A DNA stretch of 64,000 nucleotides from Urechidicola croceus (GTDB lineage: Bacteria; Bacteroidota; Bacteroidia; Flavobacteriales; Flavobacteriaceae). The position numbers and the translations under genes are program-made. Under the pieces are notes generated by a model. It saw only the letters and a program-made list of their open reading frames with translations. It ran no database searches and was not told where the DNA came from. The stretch lies in contig CAJIZG010000004.1 of the NCBI GenBank assembly GCA_905181865.1, positions 62,001-126,000 on the forward strand, written 5' to 3'. Of the stretch, positions 8,138 through 15,803 are shown in pieces (position 1 is the first letter of the stretch; each line of letters starts with the position of its first letter).

Positions 8138-9319
8138 TTATGCCTTTTTTAATTTAACACAGAAAGTAGTTCCTTTTTCCATTTCTGACTTTTTCACAAA
8201 GATTTTACCATCATGGTATTCTTCAACGATTCTCTTAGATAGCGAAAGACCAAGACCCCATCCACGTTTTTTAGTGGTAAACCCGGGACTGAATATTTTT
8301 TGTCTTACATTTTTTGCGATTCCTTTACCGTTGTCTGTTATTAAAATTTGGATCATTTTTGCATTTTCTTGTATTTCAATAGAAATCCGTCCTTTCCCCT
8401 TCATAGAATCGATAGCATTTTTTACCAGATTTTCTATAACCCAACCAAATAATTGTAAATTTATGTTAGCATACAATTCCTTGGTGACACTTTTAAAAGT
8501 GAAATCTATTTGTTTAGAACTTCTGGATTTCAAATAGTCAAAAGCGTTGGCCGTTTCTTCTACTACATTTTTTTTTGTTAAAACAGGAACGGATCCAATT
8601 TTAGAAAAACGTTCTGCAATTACATTCAACCGACTCACGTCTTTTTCAATTTCAGAAACATAACTTTCATCTACATTTTCTAAGCGTAACAGGGCAATCC
8701 AACCGAGTAAGGACGATAAGGGCGTTCCAATTTGATGTGCGGTTTCCTTTGCCATACCTGTCCAAAGTCTATTGCTATCTGCAATTTTAGAAGATTTAAA
8801 GTAAAAGTAAAGGACAGAAGTAAATAATACTAAAATTAGGATAAGCGCAATAGGGTAGTAGGTTAATTTGTTTAGTAAATCAGAATTACTATAGTAAATG
8901 TTATAATCAATATTTACATCAAAAAAGTTGAAACTGTATTTGATTGGCGGGTTTTCTCGCTTCATTTTCAGTAACTTATTTTGTAATATTTTTTGTTCGT
9001 GATTTGTGAGAGAATCATAATTATTAATTTCTCTAACCCCTGTGTTTTCCCAATTAACAATGTTGCCTTGTTGATTCGTTACAATTATCGGGCTTTTGGT
9101 GTATGTCTGAACGATAGCATCCTCTAATTCCATATCGGCATCGAGGTCAAATTGGCCCATACTATCATATGCCTTTCCAAGAATTTCCATTTTTTGTCTT
9201 TCTTCAGATTTGAATTTCTGAAAGAAGACGTAGGTATTCCATAAAATAAGGGTAACTAATACAAAGGATACGCTTATGGCAACACCCTGTAATAATTGTG
9301 ATTTACTAATTGTAGACAT
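8138..9319 (-). CDS. Membrane-bound sensor histidine kinase
   Basis: A 393-aa inner-membrane kinase. Transmembrane helix 1 is at about residues 10-33, a periplasmic sensor region of about 115 residues follows, and helix 2 is at about 153-174. The dimerisation domain carries the phosphoacceptor His195 in KETAHQIGTPLSSLLGW. The ATP-binding domain has the N box ENLVKNAIDSM, the G1 box DNGKGIA and the G2 box GWGLGLSLSKRI. The periplasmic region shows no recognised domain. No response regulator gene is adjacent, so its partner must lie elsewhere. A -7 element 6 bp upstream of the ATG suggests a very short or absent 5' leader. Confidence 0.93.
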   Translation of the reverse strand: MSTISKSQLLQGVAISVSFVLVTLILWNTYVFFQKFKSEERQKMEILGKAYDSMGQFDLDADMELEDAIVQTYTKSPIIVTNQQGNIVNWENTGVREINNYDSLTNHEQKILQNKLLKMKRENPPIKYSFNFFDVNIDYNIYYSNSDLLNKLTYYPIALILILVLFTSVLYFYFKSSKIADSNRLWTGMAKETAHQIGTPLSSLLGWIALLRLENVDESYVSEIEKDVSRLNVIAERFSKIGSVPVLTKKNVVEETANAFDYLKSRSSKQIDFTFKSVTKELYANINLQLFGWVIENLVKNAIDSMKGKGRISIEIQENAKMIQILITDNGKGIAKNVRQKIFSPGFTTKKRGWGLGLSLSKRIVEEYHDGKIFVKKSEMEKGTTFCVKLKKA

Positions 9320-9324
9320 TTAGA

Positions 9325-9332
9325 CAAATATA
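9325..9332 (-). promoter_or_regulatory. Candidate -7 element of the histidine kinase gene
   Basis: TATATTTG on the minus strand, ending 5 bp before the ATG at 9319. If used, transcription would begin at or within a few bases of the start codon. Confidence 0.5.
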
Positions 9333-9621
9333 AAATTTATATGATGATTTAACTAAAATATTAAATTGATATTAATTTCTCTTCTTAGGAAACGAAATAA
9401 GATTGAGGAAATTATAATTTTGATTTCAAACATCGATTAAAGGGTCACATACAATTAAAAGAAGGAGATTGTAATTTAATAGTTGTTAATAAGTTTGGGG
9501 AATATCCTTTTCAAATTATAAGAATTGAACGTTGAAAAAAACATACATTTGCAAGAGAGAATTTATGTATAATGATAAAATAAGAGTTTTAAAGTGCTCT
9601 TATTTAACTAATAAATAGAAA
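9333..9621. other. Intergenic region between divergent genes
   Basis: AT-rich and without a convincing gene. Its only recognised signal is the -7 element TACATTTG at 9544-9551 (plus strand), which would give the DUF3127 gene a leader of about 65 nt. Confidence 0.5.
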
Positions 9622-9987
9622 ATGGAAGTAACAGGAAAGATCAAATTAGTTAATGAAACGCAAACATTTGGATCAAGCGGATTTAGAAAGAGAGAATTAG
9701 TAATTACTACAGATGAGCAATATCCTCAAATGTTGATGATTGAATTTGTTCAAGATAAATGTGATATGTTAAACAGTTATCAAGTTGGACAAGATGTAAA
9801 AGTTTCCATCAACTTAAGAGGGCGTGAGTGGATGAACCCGGAAGGAGTTGCTAAATACTTCAACTCTATTCAAGGTTGGAGAATTGAAGTTTTACAAGCA
9901 GCAGCACCAAGTAATGAAATGCCTCCATTAGAAGAAATACAAGCGCAAGATTTGTCTAGCGACGAGCCAGACGATTTGCCATTTTAA
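9622..9987 (+). CDS. DUF3127 protein (OB-fold-like, possible nucleic-acid binder)
   Basis: A 121-aa cytoplasmic protein. Residues 1-92 match DUF3127: MEVTGKIKLVNETQTFGSSG, then RKRELVITTDEQYPQ and LRGREWMNPEG, a small beta-barrel-like pattern reminiscent of OB-fold proteins. The C-terminal 25 residues are acidic and end in DDLPF, resembling the tail of single-stranded-DNA-binding proteins, which recruits partner proteins. A role on single-stranded nucleic acid is inference from that tail only. It is followed by its own terminator. Confidence 0.85.
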   Translation: MEVTGKIKLVNETQTFGSSGFRKRELVITTDEQYPQMLMIEFVQDKCDMLNSYQVGQDVKVSINLRGREWMNPEGVAKYFNSIQGWRIEVLQAAAPSNEMPPLEEIQAQDLSSDEPDDLPF

Positions 9988-10023
9988 ACACAGTTTTTCT
10001 GAGATTTCAGAAATTTAAATATA

Positions 10024-10051
10024 AGCGTATCTTTTTAGGTGCGCTTTTTTT
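10024..10051 (+). terminator. Intrinsic terminator after the DUF3127 gene
   Basis: An 8-bp stem AGCGTATC / GGTGCGCT (10024-10031, 10038-10045, two G-U pairs) with a 6-nt loop, followed by seven Ts. A weaker hairpin TTTCTGA / TCAGAAA lies just upstream (9996-10013). A GTG at 10039 in the aat frame falls inside this structure, which argues against it as the aat start. Confidence 0.7.
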
Positions 10052-10062
10052 ATTGTAGCATA

Positions 10063-10767
10063 ATGCATATTCTAACCAATATTATAGCGTTTCCGCCAGT
10101 AGATCAAGCCAACGAACATGGTGTGTTGGCAATTGGTGGTGACTTGTCTGTAGCGCGATTACAACTCGCTTATAGAAGCGGTATTTTTCCTTGGTTTTCT
10201 GAGGGAGAACCCATTGTATGGTATAGTCCAAAAGAAAGAATGGTGCTGTTTCCAGAAGAATTGAAGTTGTCTAAAAGTATGCGCCAGGTGTCGCGAAAAA
10301 AAGAATTTAAAATTACCGTAAATCAAGCTTTTAAAGAGGTTATTTTTAATTGTAAAAGTATCAAACGTAATGATGCATATGGAACATGGATTACCGATAC
10401 TATGGAAAAAGCATATATAGAATTACATAAGTTAGGAATTGCAAAATCTGTTGAGGTTTGGCAACTAGACACTGATAAGGGGGCGTTGAGCGGAGTCGAA
10501 GCGACCAGTTATGAAGATGTAACTTCTACTCCGCTCAATCACCATAAAAATTACAAACTAGTTGGCGGTCTCTACGGTGTTGAAGTTGAAGGTGTTTTTT
10601 GCGGTGAAAGTATGTTTAGTAAAGTCTCTAATGCTTCAAAAATGGCACTTATACATTTGACTCAGAACATGCAATATTCTTTAATAGATTGTCAAATATA
10701 TAACGATCACTTGGCCAGTTTGGGAGCGAAGGAAATTAGCAGGGAGGAATTTTTAAAATTTTTGTAA
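10063..10767 (+). CDS. aat: Leucyl/phenylalanyl-tRNA--protein transferase with an in-frame insert
   Basis: A 234-aa cytoplasmic enzyme that transfers Leu or Phe from tRNA to N-terminal Arg or Lys of proteins, marking them for ClpAP (N-degron pathway). Recognised motifs are FPPVDQANEHGVLAIGGDLS, YRSGIFPWFSEGEPIVWYSP, the central YGTWITDTM and GESMFSKVSNASKMAL. The ATG at 10063 was preferred to the GTG at 10039, which lies in the preceding terminator. Between Trp133 and LVGGLYGVEVEG, where relatives have only about three residues, there is an extra stretch of about 30 residues (134-165). It is encoded by a palindromic repeat at 10486-10538. The insert sits at a turn between strands and probably does not destroy the fold. 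Confidence 0.93.
   Translation: MHILTNIIAFPPVDQANEHGVLAIGGDLSVARLQLAYRSGIFPWFSEGEPIVWYSPKERMVLFPEELKLSKSMRQVSRKKEFKITVNQAFKEVIFNCKSIKRNDAYGTWITDTMEKAYIELHKLGIAKSVEVWQLDTDKGALSGVEATSYEDVTSTPLNHHKNYKLVGGLYGVEVEGVFCGESMFSKVSNASKMALIHLTQNMQYSLIDCQIYNDHLASLGAKEISREEFLKFL
10486..10538. repeat. Palindromic repeat inserted in frame in aat
   Basis: Arms of 16 nt, TTGAGCGGAGTCGAAG (10486-10501) and CTTCTACTCCGCTCAA (10523-10538), are complementary with one mismatch and separated by 21 nt. The GAGCGGAGTCGAAG core resembles dispersed intergenic palindromes common in flavobacterial genomes. It is translated without a stop in the aat frame. Confidence 0.75.
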
Positions 10768-10924
10768 ACAGTAATTCATTAACCCAATAATTGTAAGTGA
10801 GTTTGTACTTTAAGCTGTAGGTTAGAGCTAAGTCTTAAAATTTAAATTATTGTTAAAAGGCTATTTTTTATTGATAAACAATAAAAATATAGTATGTTAC
10901 GGACCTAATTTAAGTTTTAACATC

Positions 10925-11581
10925 ATGAAAAATAAAAATACCAAGAATCAAAACACGAGGGTGAATGTTCTCCTTATTATATTTAGAGGTCTTTATTTTT
11001 TGACTATTGTTAGTATTGCACTAATGGCATTATTTTTAGTTGTAATGTTGGTAAGTGGTGTGTATCCATTGAATGCACTTGGATTTAATTTTCCAGTTTA
11101 TTTCGACATGATTCAGAGTAATGGCGTTGCGATGTGGAGTGATCAAACCACAACTCTTTTTAAAATGACAAATGTAATGGGATCTATTTGGTTGTCAGAT
11201 ATTCCAGATGTATTACTGGTTGTTTCTAGTTTTTTTTCAATACTGGTGATAGGATTTGGAATCGAGTCTATTAGATTATGGATTCGAATTTTAGAATCTG
11301 TAAAATTTAGAAAATTCTTTTTGATTGAAAATGCTGCTATATTAAGATAGATTGCCTTATTTAATATCGCAGCTTTTTTATTTGTACGTATGAATTCGAT
11401 TTTTACTTCAAATTATTTAGGAAGTAGAATGGAATTAGTTGGAATTGAATTTGAAAACATAAATCTTCACATGCTTTTTGGAAATACCGATATTGTTATA
11501 TTTAACCTTTTTCTGCTAATTATTGCTGAAGTATTTAGAGTTGGAGTTGAAATGAAGAATGAGCAAGATTTAACAATTTAA
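10925..11581 (+). pseudogene. DUF2975 membrane protein gene interrupted by an in-frame TAG
   Basis: The reading frame from 10925 gives four membrane segments typical of DUF2975. It is broken by TAG at 11348-11350 after FFLIENAAILR. The same frame continues without a shift (IALFNIAAFLFV) to the DUF2975 C-terminal signature IIAEVFRVGVEMKNEQDLTI and a natural stop at 11581. The total would be 218 residues, the family norm. An internal ATG at 11390 could express only the C-terminal third. The intact partner regulator gene follows by 10 bp. A single nonsense mutation is the simplest reading; readthrough or a base-call error are alternatives. Confidence 0.8.
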
Positions 11582-11591
11582 AATTGATAAA

Positions 11592-11816
11592 ATGCCAATT
11601 ATTGGGAATTTGGATGTCGTGCTAGCAAAACGAAAAATGTCGCTAACAAGACTTTCTGAGAAGGTTGGAATTACCATGTCCAATCTTTCTATTTTGAAAA
11701 AAGGAAAAGCAAAGGCTATACGGTTTAGTACATTAGACTTGCTTTGTAAAGCATTGAATTGTCAGCCAGGTGATATATTAGCGTTTGAAAATCCGCTAGA
11801 TAGTGAAGGTTCTTGA
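11592..11816 (+). CDS. YozG-like helix-turn-helix regulator
   Basis: A 74-aa Cro/C1-type DNA-binding protein of the HTH_26 (YozG) type. The segment KMSLTRLSEKVGITMSNLSI (residues about 16-35) is the HTH, and the family tail FSTLDLLCKALNCQPGDIL follows. Such regulators are regularly paired with DUF2975 membrane proteins, as here, and probably regulate their own operon. The partner gene is interrupted by a stop, so the regulator may now act alone or be a remnant in decay. No obvious operator was identified. Confidence 0.88.
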   Translation: MPIIGNLDVVLAKRKMSLTRLSEKVGITMSNLSILKKGKAKAIRFSTLDLLCKALNCQPGDILAFENPLDSEGS

Positions 11817-11857
11817 TTGGATATTTTCTTTTTTGATTTATTTTTATGGAGAAATGT

Positions 11858-12109
11858 TTATATGCACGGGTTTGCCTTTTTTATCTGATCATTCGAAGGA
11901 TACCAAATGTTTATACGAATAGGACGGGGAATGTTTTGATTGTTCCAATCATACAATCGCTTATAGGTTCTTATGCTGTCGATCTTCAAATAATGTTTGA
12001 ATCCTACTTGAAATTCTCCTTGTTTTAGATCGATTTTGGCAAGTGAAGTTTGTCCGAAACTAAGCGTTACTTGAAAACATAGTAGGATCGTAATTAATTG
12101 AAATTTCAT
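11858..12109 (-). pseudogene. 5' fragment of a secreted alpha/beta-hydrolase-like gene
   Basis: 83 codons with an intact signal peptide (MKFQLITILLCFQVTLSFGQ) followed by mature sequence ending PRPIRINIWYPSNDQIKKAN. The NIWYPS stretch resembles the first strands of secreted hydrolases related to dienelactone hydrolase / platelet-activating-factor acetylhydrolase, where IxIWYPS is typical. Such proteins are several hundred residues long, so the catalytic part is missing. The frame ends at 11858 with no trace of the rest. The family call is tentative. Confidence 0.5.
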
Positions 12110-12605
12110 AGTATTTAATTGCCAACCATGTATGAAAAGAAGTTTAGAAAGGTCTTATTCAATTCAAAACAGTTGTATAGTTGTTGCGCATTATAGTTAG
12201 TTCACCTTTACTTTTCTAAAGATAATAAAACACCTATTACAAAGTAAAGACTAGTTTTTAACTAGTAACCAGCATGAGTAAGACAACGAATTTTAAAGAA
12301 TTCTCAATAGTTTTCCTGTTCAGAGCGTATCGAAGCGCAACGAGTGGTCGGTATGCGCAAGCAAATGATTACTAGAATTACGTATTCTATTATAGTTGCG
12401 GGTAGGGCTATAAGGAGATAATTAAATCTATTGTATTTTAGCATTGCTCTAAGTAGGAATTATAAATTTCATAATAAGTTAATCCTATATTTTATGAGTT
12501 TTATTCACAATCTAAAATAGTTACATTCCCCATACGCTCAAGTACTATAATTTATTACATTTGCGTGTTCGAGCACGAAGTTGGATGGATATAAATATTT
12601 TAAGT
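12110..12605. other. Long intergenic region before the sulfatase operon
   Basis: No convincing gene. It contains GAGCGTATCGAAGCGCAACG at about 12321-12340, which looks like a decayed copy of the GAGCGGAGTCGAAG-type repeat, and the sulfatase promoter element near its right end. The rest shows nothing recognisable. Confidence 0.4.
12556..12563 (+). promoter_or_regulatory. Candidate -7 element of the sulfatase operon
   Basis: TACATTTG matches TAnnTTTG. Transcription would begin near 12570, after the upstream in-frame codons at 12561. This supports the start codon at 12606 (or 12585) rather than a longer N terminus. Confidence 0.6.
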
Positions 12606-14135
12606 ATGAAATTGACATTAGTATATACTCTAATTGCACTTTTATTGTACAATTGCAATATGCAAAAGAAGGAGAAAGAGACGATAAAACCTCCAAATAT
12701 TATTTACATTTTAGCAGATGATTTAGGATATGGAGACGTGTCAATTTATAATTCGGATTCTAAAATACAAACGCCTAATATTGATAAATTAGCTAATGAA
12801 GGAATGCGTTTTACCGATGCACATTCCCCTTCTTCGGTATGTACCCCCACTAGATATGGTATTTTAACAGGGAGATACTGTTGGAGATCTGAATTACCAA
12901 GGGGTGTATTGCGCGGGTATGGTGAGAGTCTTCTCGAAAAAGATAGAATTACTATTGCGTCACTTTTAAAAGATCAAGATTATACTACAGGTGTTGTTGG
13001 GAAATGGCATTTAGGGTTGGATTGGGAATTGAAAAGTGAATTTATAGATTCTTTAGGAAACTCATCAGTTATAAGAAACCAGAATGGAATGATTACTCAT
13101 ATGAATGGAGATTGGATAGATTTTATCAAAGAGCCAATGGATGGTCCTTTAGATCATGGTTTTGATTATAGTTATATTTTGCCGGCATCTTTGGATATGG
13201 AACCTTATTGTTATTTAGAGAATGATATTTTAACGGCTTTGCCAAATGAACATACTGAGGGCAATGATTTAGACACAGATTCCTATGCAACTGGAGCATT
13301 TTGGAGGCCAGGACGTATTGCGAAGGGATTTGATTTTTACGAAGTATTACCAAGGTTTGTTGAAAAGGCAAAGAATTTTGTAGCCTCGCATGCCAATGAT
13401 GAAAAGCCTTTTTTCTTATATTTACCCTTAGCTGCACCACACTCTCCTTGGGTTCCGAAAAAGGAGTATGATGGTTCTTCTGGAGCAGGGCAGTATGGTG
13501 ATTTTGTACAAATGGTAGATACCCAAGTGGGCAATTTTCTTAAAGGATTAGAAGAGCTGGATATTACGGATAACACCATTGTTATTTTTACAAGTGACAA
13601 TGGTCCTTTCTGGAAACCAGATTATATTAAAAGGTTTGATCATAGAGCAGCATCGATGTATCGGGGTATGAAAGCAGATACGTACGAAGGTGGTCACAGG
13701 ATACCGTTTATTGTCCGATGGCCTGGAAAAGTTGAAGCGGGAAGTTCTAGTAATTATAAAACGACACTCACAAATTTAATTGCTACAACTGCCGAGATTG
13801 TTGGTGTAAATTTAAATGAAAATACAGGAGAGGACAGTCAAAGTATTCTTCCTGTTTTGTTGAATGACGAAAAAAATGTGGAGGTTGAAATACCAATTAT
13901 TCACCATTCATCAAAAGGTCATTTCGCTATTAGAAAGGGAGATTGGAAACTCATAGAAAAAAGAGGTTCAGGTGGTTTTTCAATCCCAGTAACCATTGAA
14001 CCAAAAGAAGGAGAATCAATTGGGCAACTTTATAATTTGGTAACAGATCCATCAGAAAAAAATAATATTTATACTGAAAACCCAAAAGTAGTTGATGCAC
14101 TTTTACTAGAGTTAAATAATATAAGAGAAAGATAG
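12606..14135 (+). CDS. S1-family sulfatase lipoprotein
   Basis: A 509-aa periplasmic or outer-membrane-anchored sulfatase. The ATG at 12606 gives a lipoprotein signal MKLTLVYTLIALLLYNC (Cys17). The catalytic domain starts with NIIYILADDLGYGD, where Asp38 and Asp39 bind calcium. The formylglycine motif is SVCTPTRYGILTGR with Cys79, of the C-x-P-x-R type that needs an anaerobic or FGE-type maturase. GKWHLG and TSDNGPF supply the other active-site residues. It removes sulfate esters, probably from a carbohydrate; the substrate cannot be read from sequence. The stop codon directly abuts the ATG of the PhoD-like gene, so the three genes to 18511 form one operon. Confidence 0.93.
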   Translation: MKLTLVYTLIALLLYNCNMQKKEKETIKPPNIIYILADDLGYGDVSIYNSDSKIQTPNIDKLANEGMRFTDAHSPSSVCTPTRYGILTGRYCWRSELPRGVLRGYGESLLEKDRITIASLLKDQDYTTGVVGKWHLGLDWELKSEFIDSLGNSSVIRNQNGMITHMNGDWIDFIKEPMDGPLDHGFDYSYILPASLDMEPYCYLENDILTALPNEHTEGNDLDTDSYATGAFWRPGRIAKGFDFYEVLPRFVEKAKNFVASHANDEKPFFLYLPLAAPHSPWVPKKEYDGSSGAGQYGDFVQMVDTQVGNFLKGLEELDITDNTIVIFTSDNGPFWKPDYIKRFDHRAASMYRGMKADTYEGGHRIPFIVRWPGKVEAGSSSNYKTTLTNLIATTAEIVGVNLNENTGEDSQSILPVLLNDEKNVEVEIPIIHHSSKGHFAIRKGDWKLIEKRGSGGFSIPVTIEPKEGESIGQLYNLVTDPSEKNNIYTENPKVVDALLLELNNIRER

Positions 14136-15803
14136 ATGCGATTTAATTCTGGTCATAGAAAGGATAATTTAAACGATCGACAATGTTCTTTGTTGATCAA
14201 AATTTTTATTTTTTTCACGATGTCTCTGACAACGACTATTGCTCAGAATAAATTCCCAGAAGATGTGCAATATAAAAAATTACCTACAGATGCTATTGCA
14301 ACCATCGCAAGTGGCAATCCAGATGAAGCGATTAAAAAAGTAGAGAAATATTTAATAGAATTCCCTGAACATACCGAATTTCACTTTTGTATGGCTGTTG
14401 CATATGCGGTTAAAAATAATATTACTAAATCTATAGCACATATAAATTTAGCGATGAAGTTTGGAATGCCTATCGAACGATTTGTGGCAGGACCTAGGGA
14501 CTTACTTAAAAATACTGTTGAGAGTAGCGCATTTCAAGAATTATTGCAAAGCAGGTCATCTGGGATTATACATGGCCCTATGCTGGGTAATGTTACGGCA
14601 ACTAGCGCAAAGATTTGGTTGCGAACTGCTAAAGAGGAAGAGGTAACTGTTGTACTTATTAAGAAGGGAGATGAAAAGCAAAAAGAGTTTTCTAGTAAAA
14701 CGTTGAAATCAAAAGATTTCACGGTAGTTATTCAAGTTAAGGATCTTGAACCATCTACAGAATATAGATACAGTATAAAGATAGAAGGGAATGTATCATT
14801 TAAGCATGGGACTTTTCAGACTATAAAAAATAAAGGAGAACACATCCAATTAAAGATTGGTTTTGGAGGAGGAGCTGGTTATACGCCTTGGTTTGAAAAA
14901 ATGTGGGATACATTAGCTGTGCAGTCGTTTGATACTTTTTTATTATTGGGTGACAATGTTTACATTGATTATCCAAAAGTTCCGGAGGCTCAGGAATATT
15001 GTTATTATAGACGGCAGAGTAGATCAGAATTTAGACGTTTTACGTCTAATGTTCCTATGTATGCCATTTGGGATGATCACGACTTTACAGTTAATGATGG
15101 CGCAGGTGGATCTGAAATTGAACGCCCAGCTTGGAAAAGACCAGTATTTAATTTGTTTAAAAACCAATGGGCAAACCCTTATTATGCGGGAGGAGATCAG
15201 CAGCCAGGATGCTGGTTTGATTTTTCTATGGGAGATATTGATTTCATCATGTTAGATTGCAGATATTATCGAGAGAACCCAAAAGAGATAAGCGATCCGT
15301 CTATGTTGGGAAGCGTTCAAAAAGAATGGTTAAAAGAAAGATTGAAATCCTCTAAAGCAACTTTTAAAATTATAGCATCTTCGGTTCCTTGGGCGAAAGA
15401 CACGAAGCCTGGTAGTGATGATACGTGGGATGGATTTCCAGAGGAAAGAGAAGAACTGTTTTCATTTATTGAAGAAAATAAAATTGAGGGAGTGGTGTTA
15501 CTTTCTGCGGATAGACACCGTTCTGATGCCTGGAAAATAAAAAGACCGAATGGCTACCCCTTTTACGATTTAATGAGTTCAAGATTAACCAATATTCATA
15601 CGCATGATATCTTGCAAGAAAGTTTATTTGGTTATAATAAGAAATGTTCATTTGGTACGTTGGAGTTTGATACAACCATTGATGATCCTTCGGTAACGTA
15701 TACGATTAAGAATATAGATAATGAAGAAATTCATAAGATGACTCTTTATAAAAGTCAACTCGATTTTAAAAGAGATATGGTTAAGAACAAAAAAATGAAA
15801 TAA
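14136..15803 (+). CDS. PhoD-like alkaline phosphatase with helical N-terminal extension
   Basis: A 555-aa exported metallophosphoesterase. A signal peptide ends at about TIAQ (residue 37). Residues 45-135 are helical and repeat-like (NPDEAIKKVEKYLIEFPEHT), resembling TPR units, which ordinary PhoD proteins lack. Residues 145-230 are the beta-sandwich N-terminal PhoD domain (GPMLGNVTATSAKIWLRT). The phosphatase domain has LGDNVYIDYP (271-280), WDDHDFTVNDGAG (312-324) and LSADRHRSDAW, the metal ligands of the PhoD fold. There is no gap to the sulfatase upstream, and its stop overlaps the next ATG by one base. It may be a phosphodiesterase acting on the same substrate as the sulfatase; this is inferred from context. 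Confidence 0.88.
   Translation: MRFNSGHRKDNLNDRQCSLLIKIFIFFTMSLTTTIAQNKFPEDVQYKKLPTDAIATIASGNPDEAIKKVEKYLIEFPEHTEFHFCMAVAYAVKNNITKSIAHINLAMKFGMPIERFVAGPRDLLKNTVESSAFQELLQSRSSGIIHGPMLGNVTATSAKIWLRTAKEEEVTVVLIKKGDEKQKEFSSKTLKSKDFTVVIQVKDLEPSTEYRYSIKIEGNVSFKHGTFQTIKNKGEHIQLKIGFGGGAGYTPWFEKMWDTLAVQSFDTFLLLGDNVYIDYPKVPEAQEYCYYRRQSRSEFRRFTSNVPMYAIWDDHDFTVNDGAGGSEIERPAWKRPVFNLFKNQWANPYYAGGDQQPGCWFDFSMGDIDFIMLDCRYYRENPKEISDPSMLGSVQKEWLKERLKSSKATFKIIASSVPWAKDTKPGSDDTWDGFPEEREELFSFIEENKIEGVVLLSADRHRSDAWKIKRPNGYPFYDLMSSRLTNIHTHDILQESLFGYNKKCSFGTLEFDTTIDDPSVTYTIKNIDNEEIHKMTLYKSQLDFKRDMVKNKKMK

Noticed and set aside
10039-10062. GTG at 10039 as the start of aat
   Set aside because: It lies inside the terminator hairpin of the preceding gene; the ATG at 10063 fits the family N terminus.
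12561-12605. Longer N terminus for the sulfatase
   Set aside because: It would begin before the predicted transcription start and place charged residues ahead of a clear lipoprotein signal.
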